From the NCBI RefSeq assembly GCF_033115175.1, contig NC_084831.1:42440002-42504001 (forward strand): a stretch of 64,000 nt of DNA, read 5' to 3'. Positions 1-10,739 of the stretch are shown one piece after another. The stretch comes from Lepus europaeus. Its lineage: Eukaryota > Chordata > Mammalia > Lagomorpha > Leporidae. Position 1 is the stretch's first letter; each line of letters begins with the position of its first letter. The notes below the pieces were generated by a model that saw only the letters and a list, made by a program, of their open reading frames with translations, was not told the DNA's origin and ran no database searches. A program made the position numbers and the translations under genes.

Positions 1-212
1 GCCTGGGAAAGCAGTAAAAGATGGCATAAGTCCTTGAGCCCCTGCACCCACGTGCGAGACCCGGAAGAAGCTCTTGGTTTCAGATCAGCACAGCTCCGGC
101 TGTTGCAGCCATCTGGGGAGTGAACCAGAGGATGGAAGACCGCTCTCTCTACTTTTACCTCTCACTGCAGCTCTTTCAAATAAATAAAATAAAATACAGT
201 ACAGTAAATAAA
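1..212 (+). repeat. CSINE, left-truncated by window edge
   Basis: Starts inside the conserved SINE body (GCCTGGGAAAGCAG) and runs through the CT-rich zone to a TTTCAAATAAATAAAATAAAAT tail-type end. The head lies outside the window. Confidence 0.85.
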
Positions 213-533
213 CCAATACTGTGCTAATTTACTATCACTTTCAAGTATTATGCACTATACATAATTAAATGCACCTTACTTTCATAGAACTGGTAGGTCT
301 GTTTATACCAGCATTACCACAAATACTCAGTAAAGTGTTACACTATCATATTTCTACAGTTAGGATGTCAATACAGAAGAGGAACTTTTAATGTGCATTA
401 TAATCTTAGGAGCCCCTTGTCAAATATGCAGTATGTCACTGAAACATCATTGTGTAGTACATAACCGTACTAGCATATAAATTTCATCCTGGATAGTATA
501 AAGAATGATACTTGAGTAAGAATACATGTTTTT

Positions 534-904
534 GGGTTTTTTTTTGGGTTTTTTTTTGTTTGTTTGTTTTTGTTTTTTGACCGGCAGAGTGGACAGTGAG
601 AGAGAGACAGAGAGAAAGGTCTTCCTTTTGCCATTGGTTCACCCTCCAATGGCCGCCGCGGTAGGCGCACTGCGGCTGGCGCACTGCGCTGATCCGATGG
701 CAGGAGCCAGGTGCTTCTCCTGGTCTCCCATGGGGTGCAGGGCCCAAGCACTTGGGCCATCCTCCACTGCACTCCCTGGCCACAGCAGAGAGCTGGCCTG
801 GAAGAGGGGCAACCGGGACAGGATCGGTGCCCTGACCGGGACTAGAATCCGGTGTGCTGGCGCCGCAAGGCAGAGGATTAGCCTAGTGAGCCGCGGCGCC
901 GGCC
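534..904 (-). repeat. CSINE, GC-rich (young) subfamily, full length
   Basis: Poly-T start, then the complement of the CSINE body, ending in the GCGCCGGCC head. It is flanked by a direct duplication AGAATACATGTTTT (from 519 and from 905). Low divergence from other GC-rich copies and the intact TSD suggest a recent insertion. Confidence 0.92.
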
Positions 905-1380
905 AGAATACATGTTTTCTAAGCATATCTGAACTAAACAATTGAGTTGAATAAATTATATTGATATCCCACCAAAAGGAAAAAAATCTGATAATTTTTA
1001 CACTGTTTATGTGGACTAAAACACTGAGTTGATTAAATAATCAACAGCAGCAGGTTACATTAATGTCCTTCCAATAAGAAAAATTTTGGTGAATTTTATA
1101 CTGTTTATAATAATTTTATACTGTTTATAATAAATCTTCCAATAACAAAAACTAGAAAATATATTCATCATAAATGCTCATATTCTCCTTTCTATCCACA
1201 AGAGGGAGCAAACATTTACTACATCTTGGGGATTTCATTACACACTTGTTTTCACAGACTTCCAGGGGTCAATAACTAGAAAAAATAATAATAAAACTAC
1301 CAAAAAATACTTATCATCTACCATGTTCCAGGCATAATGCAATAGTCTACAAATACAGTGGGTAACAGATACAGCTCCAG

Positions 1381-1672
1381 GGCCAGCATAGTGGTGTAGT
1401 ATGTTAAACCATTGCCTGCAACGCTGGCATCCCATATGGGCACCAAATCGAATTCTAGCTGCTCCACTTCTGATCCAGCTCCCTGCTAATGTGCCTGGAA
1501 AAGCAGCAGGGGAAGACCCTGTACCCATTTGGAAGATCTGGAAGAAGTTCCTGGTTTTGGCCTGGACCAACCCTGGTCACTGTAGTCACTAGGAGAGGGA
1601 ACCAGTGGATGGAAGACCGCTCTGTCTCTCCTTTTCTCTCTTTTTAACCCTGCTTTTCAAATAAAACAAACC
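1381..1672 (+). repeat. CSINE, older subfamily
   Basis: Head GGGCCAGCATAGTGG, CT-rich 3' zone, and a tail of CTTTTCAAATAAAACAAACC. Perfect TSD TACAGCTCCAG at 1370-1380 and 1673-1683. Confidence 0.9.
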
Positions 1673-1894
1673 TACAGCTCCAGCTCTAAAGCTTCATAGT
1701 ACTTCAGGATCTAGAGTATACAAGTCATACTTAGCTTTTTTTTTATAACAGTACAATAGACTGCATTTCCTGACATGACATTTCTGACATGAAACTATAA
1801 ATATGCTTTAAACAAAGTATCAATAATTTACAGCCTCCAACAATAAAAAACAAGTATGTATTGGGCAATTTTCTGCAAAAGAATGTAGAACATG

Positions 1895-2092
1895 CAAAGC
1901 AACAGACAATGGCTCAAGTACTTAGGACCCTGTCGCCCACATGGGAAACCTAGATGGAGTTCCTGACTCCTGGCTTTGGCCTGGCCTAGCCCTGACTGTT
2001 GCAGTCCCGAGAAGAGTGAACTAGCAGATGGAAGACCTCTGTATCTTTGTGTTACTCTGTCTTTCAACTAAAACAAAATAAGTAAACAAAAT
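1895..2092 (+). repeat. CSINE, degenerate and head-truncated
   Basis: Recognisable from the 'CAAGTACTTAGGACCCTG' region through 'GTGAACTAGCAGATGGAAGACC' to a CTTTCAACTAAAACAAAAT tail. The head is missing or too diverged to see. Confidence 0.75.
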
Positions 2093-2409
2093 TTAAACCA
2101 AGGGAGGTATGCCTTACTTACTCATGTGGGACTTTATGTTACCATCCAGTCAGAACCGGTCATAATTACGAGGTAACTGCATTAATAGTAATACAATGTA
2201 CAAAACTAGGAGAGAACCATTCTATTCCACTCCAAACCTCTTTTGGAATATTGTGTTCACTCCTGAGCTCCCTCTTTGAGATGCATCATTAACATATAAA
2301 TACATCCACAAAAAAAAAAAAAAAAGAAAGAAAGAAAAACCTGAGTTACAAAAGTGGTAAAAATACCTGGTATACCAGGGCTTGGATAACAAAATTTAAT
2401 GTAGAAGCA

Positions 2410-3165
2410 GATGTTTGACATGGTGGCTAACACTCCACTTGGGATGCCTGTATCCCATATCAGAGTGCTTGAGTTCAAGTCCAAGCTCTGTTCTTGATTT
2501 TAAAAAAGCTTCCTGCTGAGTCCTTAATGTGCTGTACATTGTGATTTAATGCTATAACTAGTACTCAAACAGTATGTTTCACTTTGTGTTTCTATGTGGG
2601 TGCAAACTGTTGAAATCTTTATACTAAATTGATCTTCTGTATATAAAGAGAATTGAAAATGAATCTTGATGCAAATGGAAGGGGAGAGGCAGCGGGAGAG
2701 GGGAGGGTTGCGGGTGGGAGGGAAGTTATGGGAGGGGGAAACCATTGTAATCCATAAGCTGTACACTGGAAATTTATATTCATTAAATAAAAGTTAAAAA
2801 AGAAAAAAAGTAACAGCAGACAAAAAAAAATAAAATAAATGGAACAAAAAAAAAATAAATAAAAAACAAACTGAAAAAAAAAAAGCTTCCTGCTAATACA
2901 CACACTGGGAGGTAGCAGGTGATACCCAAAGTTCTTAGATCCCTGCCAACCACCAAGACCTGGATTGAATTCCCAGCTCCCAGCTTCAGCCTAACCAGCC
3001 CCAGCTGTTTGTAGGCATTTGAGGAGTGAACAAGCAGATGGGAGATAATGTCTGTCTCTCTGTCGCTCTGTCTCTCTGTCTCTCTGTCTGTCTCTCTCTC
3101 ACGCACACACACTTCTTCCTTCTCCCTCCCTATTCTAAATAAATAATCTTTTAAATAAATAACCT
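2410..3165 (+). repeat. CSINE split by an L1 insertion
   Basis: The SINE head half lies at 2410-2517 and the tail half at about 2885-3165, ending in a TCTCTGTC-rich tract and TAAATAAATAATC. The two halves join in register once the L1 and one TSD copy are removed. Confidence 0.85.
2518..2878 (+). mobile_element. L1 3' end (5'-truncated), nested in a CSINE
   Basis: The purine-rich segment GGGAGGGTTGCGGGTGGGAG and the terminal ATTCATTAAATAAAAGTTAAAA are typical of rabbit L1 3' ends. Flanking TSD AAAAAAGCTTCCTGCT at 2502-2517 and 2879-2894 proves target-primed insertion into the SINE. The tail is a roughly 90-base A-rich string broken by non-A words. Confidence 0.85.
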
Positions 3166-3182
3166 TTTAAAAAATGTAAAGA

Positions 3183-3375
3183 TGGGGCAGGCATCTGTAG
3201 CCCAGCAGGTTATGCCATGCCATCCTTTACAGTTTCTACATCTAATATCTGAGTTCCAGTTCCAGTCTCGACTACTCCACTTTCGATCCAGTTTCCTGGG
3301 CCAGCCTGACTGCTGCAGCCATTTGGAGAGTGAACTAGCAGACAGAATGGAAGATATATTCATTCTCTTTTTCTT

Positions 3376-3419
<44 letters not shown>

Positions 3420-3468
3420 AGGCTGCCTTTCAAGTAAATGAAAATAAATAAAAAATAAACAATAAAAA
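3183..3468 (+). repeat. CSINE with long (CT)n
   Basis: Head GGGGCAGGCATCTGTAGCCC; (CT)n at about 3378-3416; tail GCCTTTCAAGTAAATGAAAATAAAT. It lies directly after the previous SINE. Confidence 0.8.
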
Positions 3469-3969
3469 AACTTGATGGTAACATAGTTGCCTTCATGGGG
3501 GCAGGGGAGCTATTGGGAGAAATTCTGTATAGGTGTAGAGTAAATCAATAGATTATAAAGAGGTAAAATTTATGAGATTAATTACCTACAAAGTAATGAT
3601 CTTCTAATTACCAAAGATGTTCCAGCAAAAGTTGGATATAAGAAAAGATACATAGAGGATTTTAGGCATGATTTTTTGCTACCAGATTTGCATAGTTTTT
3701 ACCCACTACCTGATACTTAATTATATCCTGCTTTTTTATATAATCTAATATAGACTATTATATGAATGTATCTATTTTAACCACTAGAACTAAGTTCTAC
3801 ATTTCTCTATTGTTATTTTGTACTGTAATTACTATGAGAATTTTTAAAGTATCAACCCAATCAATTTTTATCACATCTCTCTAAATCTAATTTACCTTTT
3901 CCTAGATATAGTAGGCATTCCAAATGCTCAAGTTCATCCAACCACACATGAAAAATATTCTTTTAATTT

Positions 3970-4584
3970 TTTACTAAACATATACAGAATTTTTTTCTTG
4001 TCGTTATCCCCTTAAAAATACAGGATAACAGCTATTTACATAACACCTACATTATGCTAGGTATTATAAGCAATCAAGAAATGATTTAAACTATACAAGT
4101 TGATGGCACTGGTTGAATACAAATGTCATTTATATAAGGGACATGAGCATCCTCAGACTTTGGTACCCATGGGGGATCCTGGAATCAATAACCCACAAAG
4201 GAGGCCAGCGATGTGGCATAGTAGGTTAATCCTCCACCTGTGGCACCAGCATTCCATATGAGTGCCAATTCAAGTCCCGGCTGCTCCTCTTCCAATCCAG
4301 CTCTCTGCTATGGCCTGGGAGAACAGTATAAGATGATCCAAGCACTTGGGCCCCTACAGCCATGTGGGAGACCTCGAGGAAGCTCCTGGCTCCTAGCTTC
4401 GGATCGGCTCAGCTCCAGCCTTTATGGCCATTTGGGGAGTGAACCAGCAGATGCAAGACCTCTCTCTCTGTCTCTCCCTCTCACTGACGGTAATTCTACC
4501 TCTCAAACAAATAAATAAAATCTTAAAAAAAAAAAAAAAACTTCTAAAAAAAAAAATCCCACAAAGATCAAGGAACAACTATAT
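3970..4584 (+). mobile_element. Tigger-like DNA transposon fragment split by a CSINE
   Basis: The phrases ATTATAAGCAATCAAGAAATG and GAGCATCCTCAGACTTTGG followed by GGGGGATCCTGGAATCAAT resemble the 3' part of mammalian TcMar-Tigger non-autonomous elements. The last bases resume at 4567 after the inserted SINE. Family named from memory of the consensus; the exact subfamily is not determinable here. Confidence 0.5.
4201..4557 (+). repeat. CSINE inside the Tigger-like element
   Basis: Head GGCCAGCGATGTGGCATAG, poly-A end. TSD CCCACAAAG at 4192-4200 and 4558-4566. Confidence 0.9.
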
Positions 4585-4741
4585 AATGCCTAGAACAGAA
4601 AATATAGTCAATAATATTTTGTCAAGTAAATGAAAATATGATTGAAGACAATATCACAAAATGAGGCCATTTAAATATTTACCAAACAAATGAATGTCTG
4701 TTTTGCTCTCAGTACATACTGATTTAAAGCAGTAAGGATCT

Positions 4742-5410
4742 TTGTTTAAGATTTATTTATGGCCAGTGCCGTGGCTTAACAGGCTAATCCTCCACCTTGC
4801 AGCGCCGGCACACCGGATTCTAGTCCCGCTTGGGGCGCCGGATTCTATCCCGGTGGCCCCCCTTCCAGGCCAGCTCTCTGCTATGGCCCGGGAAGGCAGT
4901 GGAGGATGGCCCAAGTGCTTGGGCCCTGCACCCGCATGGGAGACCGGGAGAAGCACCTGGCTCCTGGCTTCAGATCAGTGAGATGCGCCGGCCGCAGCGG
5001 CCATTGGAGGGTGAACCAACGGCAAAAAGGAAGACCTTTCTCTCTGTCTCTCTCTCTCTCACTATCCACTCTGCCTGTCCAAAAAAAAAAAAAAAATTAT
5101 TTATTTACTTATTTGAAAGGAAGCACTGAATGGAGAAAGGAGGGGTTGGGGGAGATAGAAATCTTCCATCCAATGGTTCACTCCCCAAATGGCTGCAACA
5201 ATCTGGGCCAATCCGAAGCCATGAGCCAGAAGCCTCTCTGGGTCTCCCACGTGGGTGCAGGGGCACAAGGACTTGGGCCATTTTCCACTGCTTTCACAGA
5301 TGCATTAGCAGGAACCAGAAAGTGGAGTAGCTGGGACTCCAACTGGCGCCCATCTGTTATGCCAACACTGCAGACAGCAGCTTAACCTGCTATGCCACAG
5401 CACTGGCCCC
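4742..5410 (-). repeat. CSINE (minus) split by a younger CSINE
   Basis: The T-rich/ATTTATTT tail begins at about 4742. The body resumes at 5097 with TTATTTATTTACTTATTTG and ends at CACTGGCCCC (head). The young plus-strand SINE lies inside its tail. Confidence 0.85.
4761..5096 (+). repeat. CSINE, GC-rich subfamily, nested
   Basis: Head GGCCAGTGCCGTGGCTTAAC, B-box-like GATTCTAGTCCCG, tail CACTCTGCCTGTCC plus A16. It is inserted in the T/ATTT-rich end of an older minus-strand CSINE. Confidence 0.92.
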
Positions 5411-6123
5411 AGTAATAAAACTTTAAAACACTGCTTTTATTACAAACTATCACTGGTACTACCAAAATCCCTTATATACCAAATAGCATTTGTCACAATG
5501 ACAACCATAAAAGAGATATTTCAGAATAAATACCTTGTTGGGCAAGATCCAACCATCCTACCTGGATTATTATGGCAATTGTGGGAAGCAACTAAAAGCA
5601 ACTCTACAGTTCCATCTTTTACCCATGGGTAACAAATAGCAACTGCAGATCTCCCTTGGCCAGCAAGGAGGTCCTTGAAGCTACTTTAATGAAGGCCTCC
5701 TAAAAACCTGGTAAAAAAGCACACAGTACTGTGTTCTAGGGACAGCTAGTAAGTCAACAGTGCCCTTTCATCAAAGGATAACACTGTATCCATATTAACT
5801 CAGGGCACCTTCAGGATCTATCAACTGGAAATACCAAAGCTCTACTATAAATACACACATACTTACACAATGCACAAAATAAAGAAAAACCCTTCTGGTA
5901 GACATGTTGTTGGAAAAAGAAGTGGCTGTTTCTTAGCATATAATATTTTTATCTTGGCAAGTTAAATTATACTTTGGTTATGGGTGGGATTTACGACCTA
6001 ACAAAATCTTTAATCCTGACAATAAAAAACATACTTCTTTTGGCATAACCCACCTTTTAACTTTATTCTCCACATATGTGTAAGTGGGTAAACTAATATC
6101 TTATGCAGAATTTCTCCATTCTT

Positions 6124-6434
6124 TTTTTTAGATTAATTTCATTTCATTTGAAAGGCAGAGTTGCAGAGACAGAGAGGGAGAGACAGAGAAAGATCTTCCA
6201 TTCACTAGTTCCCTCCCCAAATGGCCACAATGAAAACCAGAAGCCAGGAGCTTCCTCTAGTCTCCCACATGGGTGCAGGGGCCCAAGCATTGTGGGCCAT
6301 CTTTCCACTGCTTTCCCAAACACATTAACAGAGAGCTAGATCAGAAGTGGAACAGCCAGGACTTGAACTAGCACCTGTATGTCATGCTAGTATTGCAGGC
6401 GGCAGCTTTACCCACTATACTACAATGACTGCCC
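6124..6434 (-). repeat. CSINE
   Basis: TTTCATTTGAAAGGCAGAG start and ACTGCCC head end. TSD TTCTCCATTCTT at 6112-6123 and 6435-6446. Confidence 0.9.
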
Positions 6435-6891
6435 TTCTCCATTCTTAAAACAAATAAGCTATATTTAAGCACTATCTCATGCTGTTCTATTTATACAATA
6501 AAGGTAGAATAAAAAATAAAATTGCAAAAACAGACTGTATCATTGCACACAGAAAATGATACATCACTTAATTGAGCTTTTCTTTCTGTTTAATATATAT
6601 TTTACACCATTTTAGGTTTCCAATTTTGTTAAAATATTTTTTTAAATATATATTTTTTTTAAAAAAGACAAATGGTATTAGCATCTCTTTGCCAAACTAA
6701 TACCTGCCTTCAGTTATCTACATTTATTATATGAAGTTTATTCCTTAAAATTGTCATTTATTTTGCTTTTGAAACCTGCTAGTTTTGAAAGACTCTAGTA
6801 CACCCCTTAAGTTTTCCAGTGACAGCAAACACAAGTACAGACAGACTTTTAGCAATCTTCTGATAAAATGTTATAATTACACAAAGCAATA

Positions 6892-7229
6892 GGGGCCAGC
6901 GCTGTGGGGCAGTGGGTTAAAACTCTGGCCTGAAATGCCAGCATCCCTTATGGGCACCGGTTTGAGACCCAGCTGCTCCACTTCCGGTCCAGCTCTCTGC
7001 TATGGCCTGGGAAAGCAGTGGAAGATGGCCCAAGTCCTTGGGCCCCCTGCGTCCACGTTGGGAGACCCCAAGGAAGCTCCTGGCTCCGGATTGGCGCAGC
7101 TCCGGCCATTGCAGCCAACTGGGATAGTGAACCAGCGAATAGAAGACATTTCTCTCTCTCTGCCTCTCCTCCTCTCTCTGTGTAACTCTGACTTTCAAGT
7201 AAATAAAATAAATCTTATTAAAAAAAACT
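6892..7229 (+). repeat. CSINE
   Basis: Head GGGGCCAGCGCTGTGGGGC; tail TTTCAAGTAAATAAAATAAATC plus A. Confidence 0.9.
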
Positions 7230-7271
7230 GATAGTACTCCCAGAAAAATGAGGCAAAAATGACTTAGCATT

Positions 7272-7605
7272 GGAGCCAGTGTTATGGCTCGGCAGATTAA
7301 GTCACCATCTGCAATGCCAGCATCCCATTTGACCACGGTTCAAATCCTGACTGTTCCACTTCTCATCCAGCTCCCTGCAGGTACACATGGAAAGCCAGTG
7401 GAAAATGGCCCAAGGACTTCCCGCCACCCATTTGAGAGATGTGGATAAAACTCTTGGCTCCTGACTTCAGCCTAGCCCAGCCCCAGTAGTTGTACCCATT
7501 TGGGAAGTGAACTAGCAGATGAAAGATCTCCCTCTCTCTCTGTTTTTCCTTCTCTATATATAACTCTGCCTTTTGAATAAACATAAAACTTTTTAAAAAA
7601 AAATT
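7272..7605 (+). repeat. CSINE
   Basis: Head GGAGCCAGTGTTATGGC. TSD ACTTAGCATT at 7262-7271 and 7606-7615. Diverged body, with a TATATATAACTCTG variant before the tail. Confidence 0.9.
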
Positions 7606-8199
7606 ACTTAGCATTAATACAGACTTAAGTAACATAATATTTTACAGACATTGATAAATTAGAAAAATGAATTTTTGAAAATACTAGTAACAAGAACATT
7701 TGGCTAGAGTACTAAATAACCCATAGTCATCACTGCCACACAATTTCAAGATAAACCCATTTTTTTCTTCTTTTGATTTCTTAATGTTGGTCATTCCATG
7801 AAAACTAGAAAACCTTGACTATTCTTTCTTTTTGTGTTCCACAAAGCTACAATAAGATAAAAGAATCAAAAAATATCATAATGCAGTTTCATTTGTTTCT
7901 TAAAAGACAACATAATAAAGTGCAGTACTATCAAATTTTTCCATGACTGTATCATAACAATAGAGAAAGGGAAATGTGTTCCCCCACTAGAGTAGAGGAG
8001 AAAACAATCCAAAGGGAAGTAAGCTATATCCTTCTTTAAAATATCATTTTCTAATTCAAATTAATGCTAATTTTACATAACTGCTTTCTAATGTTTTTCT
8101 AAACCACATATTTCTTTTTACCTATTCTAGTAAATTAAACATATATATTACATAGCTTTGAGTATTGTTTAACATACCCATTTGAGAAATATAAACATA

Positions 8200-8460
8200 A
8201 GATCCATCACTTCATAGTTAAACAGACCTGAGTTCCAATTCCAGCCTTGCAACTCATTATTTTTATTAAATAATTATTTAATCTTTTTTTATTTTGCAGT
8301 ATTTACACCAATCCCAGCTTCTCATAGTAAATGGAAATAATGGCTACTTCAGATGAGATGAAGAATACCAATTAGATAAGACAAAGCAGATAAAATATCA
8401 CAGAGCCCAGGAGAAAGAAAATGGTCAGAAAATGTTAGCAGTAGTTACTATAATTGCCAT
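8200..8460 (+). repeat. MIR-like SINE, diverged
   Basis: Words such as AACAGACCTGAGTTCCAATTC, AAATGGAAATAATGGCTAC and CAGAAAATGTTAGCAGTAG follow the order of the ancient mammalian MIR consensus. It is old and interrupted. Confidence 0.5.
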
Positions 8461-8570
8461 TTCTAAGGTCAATCTGTAAAATCAAGAATGACCTGAATTA
8501 CCTACCCTGTAGAAAAGAAAGAACAAAGCAGCTGATGTCTCACTCAACTTAGTCTGTTAAAATTTCATAG

Positions 8571-8833
8571 ATGCTGGGAGACACTAGATTCCTGGGTCAA
8601 GAATAAAATATTTTTTATTGCTCACAACTATAACAGTAACCAGAGTACAGGCATTTTTTTCACATCAGCTCCTGTGACCATTTCCAGTAGGGGTGAGGTA
8701 GGCCCATAGGGTGCCAGATGATATCTACACACACAGTAGGCTGCATTACAGGAGACAAACCATGAGCCTAGGAAATATGAATCTTACAATGGACATTAAG
8801 TGTGCTTGCCCTTTGCTGTTGGAGATACTATGG
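8571..8833 (-). mobile_element. possible ERV LTR copy (left), class III-like
   Basis: A patch around 8727-8830 (GTAGGCTGCATTACAG, GAGCCTAGGAAATATGAATC, GTTGGAGATA) resembles a patch at 12588-12690 in the same orientation. The two copies bracket a region with retroviral RNase H-like remnants, so I read them as the two LTRs of one ERV on the minus strand. Boundaries are uncertain. Confidence 0.4.
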
Positions 8834-9166
8834 GCGGGGGGTCTTCAAAAAATTCATGGAAATGCATATTATGAAAAAACCTATGCAGAGATTTCAACCT
8901 TTTTGGCCTCAAACTTTAACTTATGACAACATGTCTGAACAGAGTCTAGATTGAGACACTAAGAAGGATAAGACATCAGTTAAGGGGGGAAAAAACATCA
9001 CAGCAACATGAATTCTGCTAAAACTAAAGCAAAAACAAACATCAAATTGATGATGAACTTTGGCAGAAAAGTGGAATCACTGGTGCTTTGGGAAAAGTTT
9101 CTGGGGACAATGCCGCTGGAAATCAACAGTTTACAAATGGACGGGTTGCCCCACCCAAAGAATTAT

Positions 9167-9486
9167 TAATTTGTTTATTTATTTGTAAGAAAAACTGATA
9201 AAGAGAGAGGAAGAGACAGAGACAGAAAGATCTCCTATCCACTGGATCACTCCCCAAATGCCCATAGTAGCCTGGGTCAGGCCAGGCAGAAGCCAGGAGC
9301 CAGAAACTCCATCTAAGTCTCCCTTATGAGTAACAGAAACACAAATATTTGAGCCAACTGCTGTCTCACAGATACATTATCGGGAAACTGGATCAGAAGC
9401 ACAGAGTAGTCAGGGTTCAAACCAGGCATTTCATGTGAGCATCCCAAGAGGTAGCTTAACTGGCTGTGCCACATACTCATGCCTGG
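9167..9486 (-). repeat. CSINE inside mariner relic
   Basis: TTTATTTATTTGTAAGAAAAAC start, GTCTCCC core, head end CATGCCTGG. It splits the mariner transposase remnant. Confidence 0.8.
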
Positions 9487-10209
9487 ACAGCTCACTTTAA
9501 CAAGGGATAAGACATCATTGAAGAGGAATCCCACAGTGGCAGATTATCCACACCAATTTGCAAGGAAAAAAAAGTAATCTTGCTTGTGCCCTAATTGAAC
9601 AGGATCAATGATTAACAGCATAAACAATAGCCAACATCAAGGACATTTCAACTGGTTCAGCTTACATAATTCTCACTGAAACATTAGAGAAGATTTCCTA
9701 CCCAGTGGGTACCAAAACTGTTGTGCCCAGATCAGCTGCAAACAAAAGTCCACCTCTTAATGGAAATTTGAAACAATTAGGATAAAGATCCTGAAATAGT
9801 TCTTCCAAAAATTGTAACAAGAAATGAAACATGACTTTACCAGTTTGATCCTGAAGACAAAGTACAATCAAAGTAATGGCTACCAAGAAATGGAAGTAGT
9901 ATAGTCCAAGCAAAAACAGACTTACCAAGAGCAAAGGTCATGTCAACAGTTTTTTGTTATGCTCAAGCATTTTGACTGGTGACTTTCTAGAGGACCAAAG
10001 AATGAAACACCGAAAATCAGCCAAAACATAGGCAGAAAAATGCCCAGAAAAGTTAAGTCCTTCTCCAACAGAACAATGTTTCTGCTCATTCCTCTCATCC
10101 AACAAAATAATTTTCTAAGAGTTTCAACAGGAAATCATTAGGCATCCATCATACAGTACTTATTTGTAGTCTTTTGGCTTCTGTTTGCTAATCATAAAAA
10201 TATCTTTAT

Positions 10210-10558
10210 GGGGCCAGCACTGTGGTATAGAAGGTAGAGCCACCACCTGCAATGCCAGCATCCCATATGAGTCCCGGCTATACCACTTCCAATCCAGCTC
10301 TCTGCTATGGCCTGGGAAAGCAACAGAAGATGGCCCAAGTCCTTGGGCCTCTGCACCCACATCAGGGACCCAGAGGAAGCTCCTGGCTCCTGGCTTCGGA
10401 TCAGCCCAGTTCTGACCATTGCAGCCATTTGGGAAGTGAACCAGCAGATGGAAGAATCTCAATCTCTCTCAATCTCTCTCTCTCTCTCTCTCTCCTTCTC
10501 TCTCTGCCTCTCCGTAACTCTGCCTTTCAAATAAATAAATAAATAAATCTTTTTAAAA
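10210..10558 (+). repeat. CSINE inside mariner relic
   Basis: Head GGGGCCAGCACTGTGGTATAG; CT tract at about 10464-10503; tail TTTCAAATAAATAAATAAATAAATC. A short duplication ATCTTTA flanks it. Confidence 0.9.
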
Positions 10559-10739
10559 AAATCTTTAAACAGCACCCAATTTTCTTCAGTTAATAATGTA
10601 AAAAAATATTGCATTAACATGGTGAAATTCTCAAAACCCTCAGTTATTTAGAGCTGGACTAAATGACTGCTATCATAACTTATAAAAGTGTCTTGAACTT
10701 GATAAAGCTTATACTGAAGTTTTTATTTTCCAAAACAGG

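Larger units (their letters stand above)
8834..10735 (+). mobile_element. mariner (Hsmar2-like) transposon relic
   Basis: Begins with GGGGGTCTTCAAAAAATTCATGG, a mariner-type terminal sequence. It then shows broken transposase coding on the plus strand: an N-terminal stretch at 9009-9170 and a DPEDK-containing stretch near 9845, with in-frame stops and frameshifts. The trailing part (AACATGGTGAAATTCTC, GTGTCTTGAACTTGATAAAGC) ends near 10735 without a matching right inverted repeat. Two CSINEs interrupt it (9167-9486 and 10210-10558). It lies within the span of the old ERV, so it inserted there after the ERV did. Confidence 0.7.

Noticed and set aside
526-945. Roughly 60-240 codon frames lying in CSINEs throughout the window
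   Set aside because: The same peptide fragments recur in every GC-rich SINE copy on both strands; they are translations of a non-coding tRNA-derived repeat.
8711-8926. 71-codon plus-strand frame as a small gene
   Set aside because: It spans the LTR-like patch and the mariner terminal sequence; no conserved start context or domain.
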